A DNA stretch of 64,000 bases. Origin: Alternaria dauci (taxonomy: Eukaryota; Ascomycota; Dothideomycetes; Pleosporales; Pleosporaceae). The stretch lies in assembly GCF_042100115.1 (NCBI RefSeq), contig NC_091277.1, forward strand, positions 2,760,520 through 2,824,519, written 5' to 3'. Both the position numbers and the translations under genes were made by a program. The notes under the pieces were generated by a model. That model was not told where the DNA came from and searched no databases. It saw only the letters and a list, made by a program, of their open reading frames with translations. Shown here piece by piece: positions 58,961-64,000 of this stretch; position 1 is the first letter of the stretch, and the number at the start of each line of letters is the position of its first letter.

Positions 58961-61900
58961 ATGTCTTTAGATCTTGCACAACAAAACGATAGCGATTACG
59001 ATAACAGCAGTGCTGGAGAGGAGGACGGCCTGTACCAAGATGTGCAACCTGATGAGCACGATAGAGAACCTGACGAGCATGATGGAGAAGAATACCACGA
59101 GAGCAGCCTTGGGGACGAAGACGCAATAGCGAATAATCAACTTACCTGGGCTATTGACCACAGCGGAGGTGACCACCGACTACCTGGTGAGTTTAAGAGC
59201 ATCCTACTTGTACGCATATAGTAACTACGTAGTAGTGAAGGGATTTATCAAGATGATAGACAGCCCCGAATTTAACGGCAGTAAGGCTATTGGAATGCTG
59301 CAGAAGCGATACACGATAGACTACGGATCGAGGCGCGTTGGGTCCCGACCAGCCAAGCCTGAGGACAAATTTATCCCTGAGTTCCACCTCGACCTTATCA
59401 TTATCATCGGCCGGCCGCTCCAACCCATTGTGAAGTTCTCTACGTTCTTCGACCACGTAACAATCAGCTTTAAACACTGGCGAGCTCCATACAGCGCTAA
59501 ACACAGCCACGGACTGTCGTTTGATATGGAGCATCGTACCTTCCGTCTTGCAAAGGGTGGAACGCGCGAATCTTGGTTTATTGTTATGCACCCTGTCGAT
59601 AGCACAGTAGACCCTCTTCTGTCAGGCAGCGAACGTCGCAAACGCCGCGAGAAGGCGTCTGAGCACAGCGCTCTCAAACCCTCCCATGCCCTGTTCCTTA
59701 CGTCGTACATTAAGAAAGTCTTCCTTACAGGCGTATTACTTGGAGAGGGTGTTGAGGCTTCTTGGAAATTGGATGGACCCCAGTCGCAATCGATCTCAAT
59801 CGTCAAGTGGGAAACGTTCCAGGAGCAGTTCATGGAAGGGTGGCCAGAGTACGTGCGCAAGAACACGCAGGATCCGTTCTGGACTAAGAACCTGCCAGCG
59901 TTCCATGCGTATGACTACGGGCAGAACCTTCCAATTGAGTTGTCTACTGAGCAACTCAATAGTCTGCCTAAGGAAACCCGGTTGCGCCCTGATGACGAGA
60001 CGTCTGACTCTGATGACGAGACGTCTGACTCTGATGACGAGACGTCTGACTCTGATGACGAGACGTCTGACTCTGATAGCGAGACGTCTGATTCTAGGAA
60101 TGATTTGTCAAACTCTGGGAATGATTTACCAAACTCTCAGAATGATTTATCTAACTCTGAAGACGCGGCGGCTAGGTCCGAAGGCGGCGCAGAGGGGGCT
60201 ACGCCCCCACAGAGCGGTACACAAACAGGCGATCCAATTCCCCCGCCGCACGACCATCAACAGCCGTTTGATAACTACACACAGGATCTTCTACGCGCAC
60301 TAGAGGACAAGTATAGACTGGAGAGCATTGAGACGGTCTCCTACGCGCTAGCGGTCGACATCCACTCAATAGCATCTTCCAACCTCCCTAACGCCTCTAA
60401 TGACGTCGGTGTCATTCTCGCACCTGCGCGCTGCCTCCTTGCCAATCGCAACAACGTTGTTCGCCAATACCAACACCCGCGCGACTTTACCTTCTACCCT
60501 CTTGCCTTCCATCCATCGTACGGCAACTTCTCCTCCGCGCAGCCCCCAGCATTCCTACGCGACAACGTGCTCGCTGTAATGGAGGACAACATGAGCTATC
60601 AGAACAACGGTGCGAGCGTGTTGACTAGTGGTTATTTTCAGGCGTACTCCAACATTAAGCGAACTATACGCCATAGCCCCGGCAACTTACTTGCTACCAA
60701 GGGCATTGCCACGGCTGCCCTGACGCTGCCAGATCAGGATGGCAACCTAAACCCTCGGGTAGCGGCGAAGCGGCAGCGTTTACTGCGGAAATTGCGAGGC
60801 GAACAGACTCCTGATAACCCTACGTCTTCCCAACCGTTCGCTCGCGAGCAACAGCGGATTAAAGCCGCTATAAAGGAAGAACTGTACGCGTTTAGGATGG
60901 AGCAAGTTCTGTCTGTGCAGGTGTCGCAGTTAGCTGACGGTCAACGGAATTTTGCGACAGTGCTTCAACCTATCCTCCAGCTAATCCGGTACTTCTCGCT
61001 GGAACAACCTACCTACATTGATGTCCTCTTCGCGTTCAAAGAACGCATCTTTCCAAAGGTTCTCTCCTCCTTTGCTAGTCTGTTCGCGCACGCATCAGAC
61101 GAGTTTTATCGTCGCTTCAAGGCTGCTGGCTCTAAAGGGCTGCCTTTTGCCCTAGCGGAAGGTGTGGCCGCATTCGATCGCCTTGGCAGCTACTGCTTTA
61201 CTGGGTTCCCCCGGTCTTTAGTGGGCTCAGTGCTCGGGCCTCTCTGCACCATAGAAAGCATTGAGCAGGGTGGGTGGCCGTTTATCGACCCCAACATGCT
61301 CAATCTGCAAGGCAGTGGCCATGCTAACCTAGTGCGTTGGCCGCGCATGGACAATGGACGACCTATTATGATGCACGTTGCTTCCATTCGCCACCACTAT
61401 GGGCCCCAGGTTGCCGCTTATTGTCACAGCGAGGTATGGTTCCGTGAGCTTGGTGGGCTCACAGGTAAAGGGCCTCGTGGCGCAGAAGAGTTCCTAGTAG
61501 AGGTGCTCGAAGAGATGTGGAAGCCGCAGACAATCGCTTTCGTAACACACCAATTCTATCGCGCTCTGAACAAGGGCGGACGGGGCAATGCTCAAAGCGT
61601 AAGCCTAACAACACTGCAGGCACGACAGGAGGCGCAAGAGCAGGTGACGCGTTGGGCTGAAAGCGAGCACCCCTTCTCTGCAGGGTTCGTGCAATTAGCG
61701 TTTCAAATATCAGCCGCTAACACAGTACAGGGAGTACGAGTCGATCTTTCCTGTCTTTTATCCAGAAGCGACTTCGGGTTTGAGAAGCCAGACGCGACGC
61801 GACTTTGCGCAAGAGCTCTACTGGGAGTGTGTTAACAGCCATGGCCAATCTAGTAGCTACCTCTTTTCAAAGAACGCGAGCTGGTTCACTGTGTTACGCG

Positions 61901-62857
61901 CTGCCGTGCAACACGCCAGGGCCAAGGCGATGAAGGAGGAATACTGGATCAGCGCCATAATGTCAGCTCTAGCGGCGTGCCGCATTGACTGTGTGCCTGG
62001 TTCATACCATGGCCGATTGAGCTACCGGAGAATGACGCGGCTAGTCGGTAACGTTCCGGCCCCATCCGCTATAGCGGCGAGACCGGGCAGCCTCAAGCGG
62101 GCAGCGATTGAGGCAGTACACCAAGCAAAGCGGCGCTCGCAAACAAAGAGTACTATCGACTTTGGTTGCCAAATCCCTTTTAACGCCATCCCGCCGCTAG
62201 TTGAAAAAGGTTTTCAGCAGTTGGACGGCCAGTTCTCAAAGTCCGGCATGAATCAGAAGGTTCGTGAACACTACCACAGAGCACGTCAGTGCCTCATCGA
62301 GTGCTTAGGTCAGCCAAAATGCGATCTAATGCTCATGTTGGTGTTAACCCTTGCATCCTCTTCAGCTACCCCTACTGTAGCGGTGAATGCGACTGAGTTT
62401 TCCAAAGGACCAACCAAGAACTCTGAAATGTTTGCGGCCGCCTTGGTAACAAGAATGCTCTGGTCTCTTCGACCAGATTACTTCCCGTCGGAGGAAGACG
62501 ATGGTTGGGTGCTTTCGGTACGGGAGATGACGAAGAAGATTGGTAAGACTTCCCTAAGAGAGGCCCTTTTCCCAAGTAAGAAGCATTGCTAACATAGTAC
62601 TATCTGGGGTAGAGCACAAAGGTTGCAACAACCGCTTCCTTCGACAACTGCAATGGATTCGGGTTACTAGTGGGCGTCGAGACTCCCCAAGGAACAGCGA
62701 CATAGCGATCAACTATGATTCCGTTCTTGAGAAGAGACGTACAGAGTTAATGCGACTACGGAGCGATGCTAAAGGTTTTATTCAATGCGTGTTTGGTAGT
62801 TCTGATTATGCATGGGTTGACCGATGTCATACTATTATACAGGAGTCCCCAGTGTAG
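58961..62857 (+). CDS. Large unknown protein of the module, copy B, intact, 1,237 aa
   Basis: Exons 58,961-59,186, 59,233-61,643, 61,726-62,542 and 62,598-62,857 join in frame. Introns are 46, 82 and 55 nt, all GT-AG; the last two end GCTAACACAG and GCTAACATAG. The N terminus is acidic (DEHDREPDEHDGEEYHESS). A globular block follows (about residues 76-310; FHLDLIIIIGRPLQPIVKF, HRTFRLAKGGTRESWFIVMH). Next is an acidic repeat, DETSDSD x4. A long globular part (about 410-870) contains NNGASVLTSGYFQAYSNIKR, FRMEQVLSVQVSQLA and FDRLGSYCFTG. A basic C-terminal third follows, ending WVDRCHTIIQESPV. I recall uncharacterised fungal proteins with the NNGA...F.AYSNIKR block, but no named function. No catalytic motif of a transposase or polymerase was recognised. 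It may work with the ParB-like protein, since the two stay adjacent in both copies. Confidence 0.7.
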
Positions 62858-63625
62858 AGTAAGCTATTATAGCTTCCACTATAATTTTACATCTTCTCTC
62901 CTATAAAACACGTATATACTATATACATCTTCTATCCTATACAGCTTTTGAAGAGATTAATACACGTTACGTAGTGTTATGATTTTTTAAAATATTTCGT
63001 ATTAACTGTAAATTCAGAAAAACACCAACCCCAATATTAACCGTACTATCGTTGTCGCATGTAATCCGTTTCTTAATCTTAACTGTGTCTCTTCTCTACT
63101 ATTTACATAATTAACGTAATAGTAAAAAGACGCAGGCACTAGAGAATAGAGCCTGCGAAGTCTACATTGCATTAGTGGCTGAAGTAGCACAGTGTAGAGG
63201 CATCCTGTTACTATTCTCCGCAGGCAAAGGTAATAGCACCTTGCGCGGCAACCTTTAAGGAAAAGAGAGGAAGCCGCTATGTGTTTCGCTCTTCTTTGTA
63301 GTTATTTGTAGATTTGTAGCCTGCGGTGTTGTTGACTTATCTGTATCGCAATACGACAGCAGCTTCCTAGCAGGCTGTAATCGTCGAGAGCCACGGTACA
63401 GCCGGTGACTTAGACGACAGACCTAGCCTAACACTAAATTGGCAAGCTTCCGCAACACGGACGCATACACCCCACCTGCTAATAAGCACCGCTATGACTA
63501 GCAACTCTCGTCTACCTCACTACTTCCGTAGAGTGTCGCTAGAAGCTCAGCATTGTGCTCTTCGAGCCCATCACTCTTTTTCCGCAGCGCATAGTTCAGG
63601 GTCGTCAGGTAACCCGGTTTATTGT
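62858..63625. other. Intergenic region between convergent genes, copy B
   Basis: Same as 38,600-39,367, including the alternating CGCAGGC/GCCTGCG sites (first at 63,131-63,137). No gene seen. Confidence 0.5.
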
Positions 63626-64000
63626 TCAACCTATAGGGCTTACAGGACAGAATAATTCAAGTACCGACATCTGTCGCAATGGCGCCGGCGATGCCGGGAT
63701 ACTTTCCGATGCGTCAGAATCAGTGTCATCTTCGGCTTCGCTGTCTGGAATCTCTGTTAACCCCACCGCCGTAGCTAGCGCATTCGCTTCAATGCTAAGC
63801 CTCTCCTTTCCAGCAATCGGCGCACCAGTAATTCCATCCGGCCCTAGCCAGGCTTCGAGGGCCCTGCTTGCCGTGCAAATTTCCGGCCGTTCGCGCTTCA
63901 CTAGCTCAAGAAAAACATCGCGCTGGTTCTTCCGCAGCACACGCTCGAGCCAATGGTTTGAGACCTCTTCGTGGGGTATGAGCAGCAGCGATCCCCAGCC
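63626..64000 (-). CDS. Unknown 620-residue protein of the module, copy B, partial
   Basis: The last 124 codons of the same gene as at 39,368-41,230, with stop at 63,626-63,628 and no difference seen. The 5' part lies beyond the window end. Confidence 0.8.
   Translation of the reverse strand, partial: GWGSLLLIPHEEVSNHWLERVLRKNQRDVFLELVKRERPEICTASRALEAWLGPDGITGAPIAGKERLSIEANALATAVGLTEIPDSEAEDDTDSDASESIPASPAPLRQMSVLELFCPVSPIG

Larger units (their letters stand above)
56150..64000. repeat. Duplicated block, copy B (runs off the window)
   Basis: Second copy of 31,032-39,742, same orientation. It carries only three or four 34-bp units (56,212-56,375) against about 25 in copy A. The large gene is intact here. 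Not RIPed, although it lies next to RIPed DNA. Confidence 0.95.

Noticed and set aside
31032..64000. Starship giant transposon
   Set aside because: A DUF3723-like gene and an NLR fragment are compatible with Starship cargo, but no DUF3435 tyrosine-recombinase captain and no matching element ends were seen.

Overview
The window is nuclear DNA of a filamentous ascomycete, most likely a plant-associated Dothideomycete (Pleosporales-like). The grounds are short 50-100 nt GT-AG introns with CTAAC branch sites, a cluster of secreted-protein genes (ascomycete-type laccase, cutinase, NucA/NucB-type nuclease, small secreted proteins), and a long AT-rich block almost emptied of CpA and TpG. That depletion is the signature of repeat-induced point mutation (RIP).

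Layout. 1-11,260: ordinary gene-bearing DNA of moderate GC with a four-exon laccase (-), a small secreted protein (+), a broken and truncated NACHT/STAND receptor (+), a three-exon cutinase (-), a second small secreted protein (+), an ankyrin-repeat remnant (+), a secreted NucA/NucB-like nuclease with an in-frame stop (-) and a 187-residue unknown protein (+). 11,260-31,030: about 20 kb of RIP-destroyed retroelements. It includes a complete Gypsy/chromovirus-like element with two 242-bp LTRs (16,464-22,971), a second Gypsy element (LTR at about 26,446, RT/RNase H up to 31.0 kb) and a solo LTR of that second family at about 13 kb.

31,030-53,400: a non-RIPed multigene module. It has 34-bp GC-rich minisatellites, a 719-residue protein with a ParB/DUF3723-like GHHR box, a very large unknown protein (about 1,230 residues, nonsense-mutated in this copy), a convergent 620-residue unknown protein, a 413-bp inverted-repeat element, a 68-bp minisatellite, a divergent SNF2-like ATPase (-), and a CCHC zinc-knuckle plus UPF1-like SF1 helicase (+) that shares an upstream region carrying four copies of a 15-bp motif. 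53,770-56,150: a 22-bp minisatellite grading into RIPed AT-rich DNA with a solo LTR and an 18-bp minisatellite. 56,150-64,000: a second, nearly identical copy of the start of the module, with the large gene intact, running off the window end.

The module is the most interesting object here. Five protein genes, two of them nucleic-acid-dependent ATPases and one ParB-like, sit among several unrelated minisatellites that share a GCAAGTTGC core, and the first 7.85 kb occurs twice about 24-25 kb apart. No transposase, integrase or tyrosine recombinase was seen in the non-RIPed module, so how it moves or duplicates is open. Gene models were built by eye from splice motifs and frame continuity; family names come from motif recognition, not searches.
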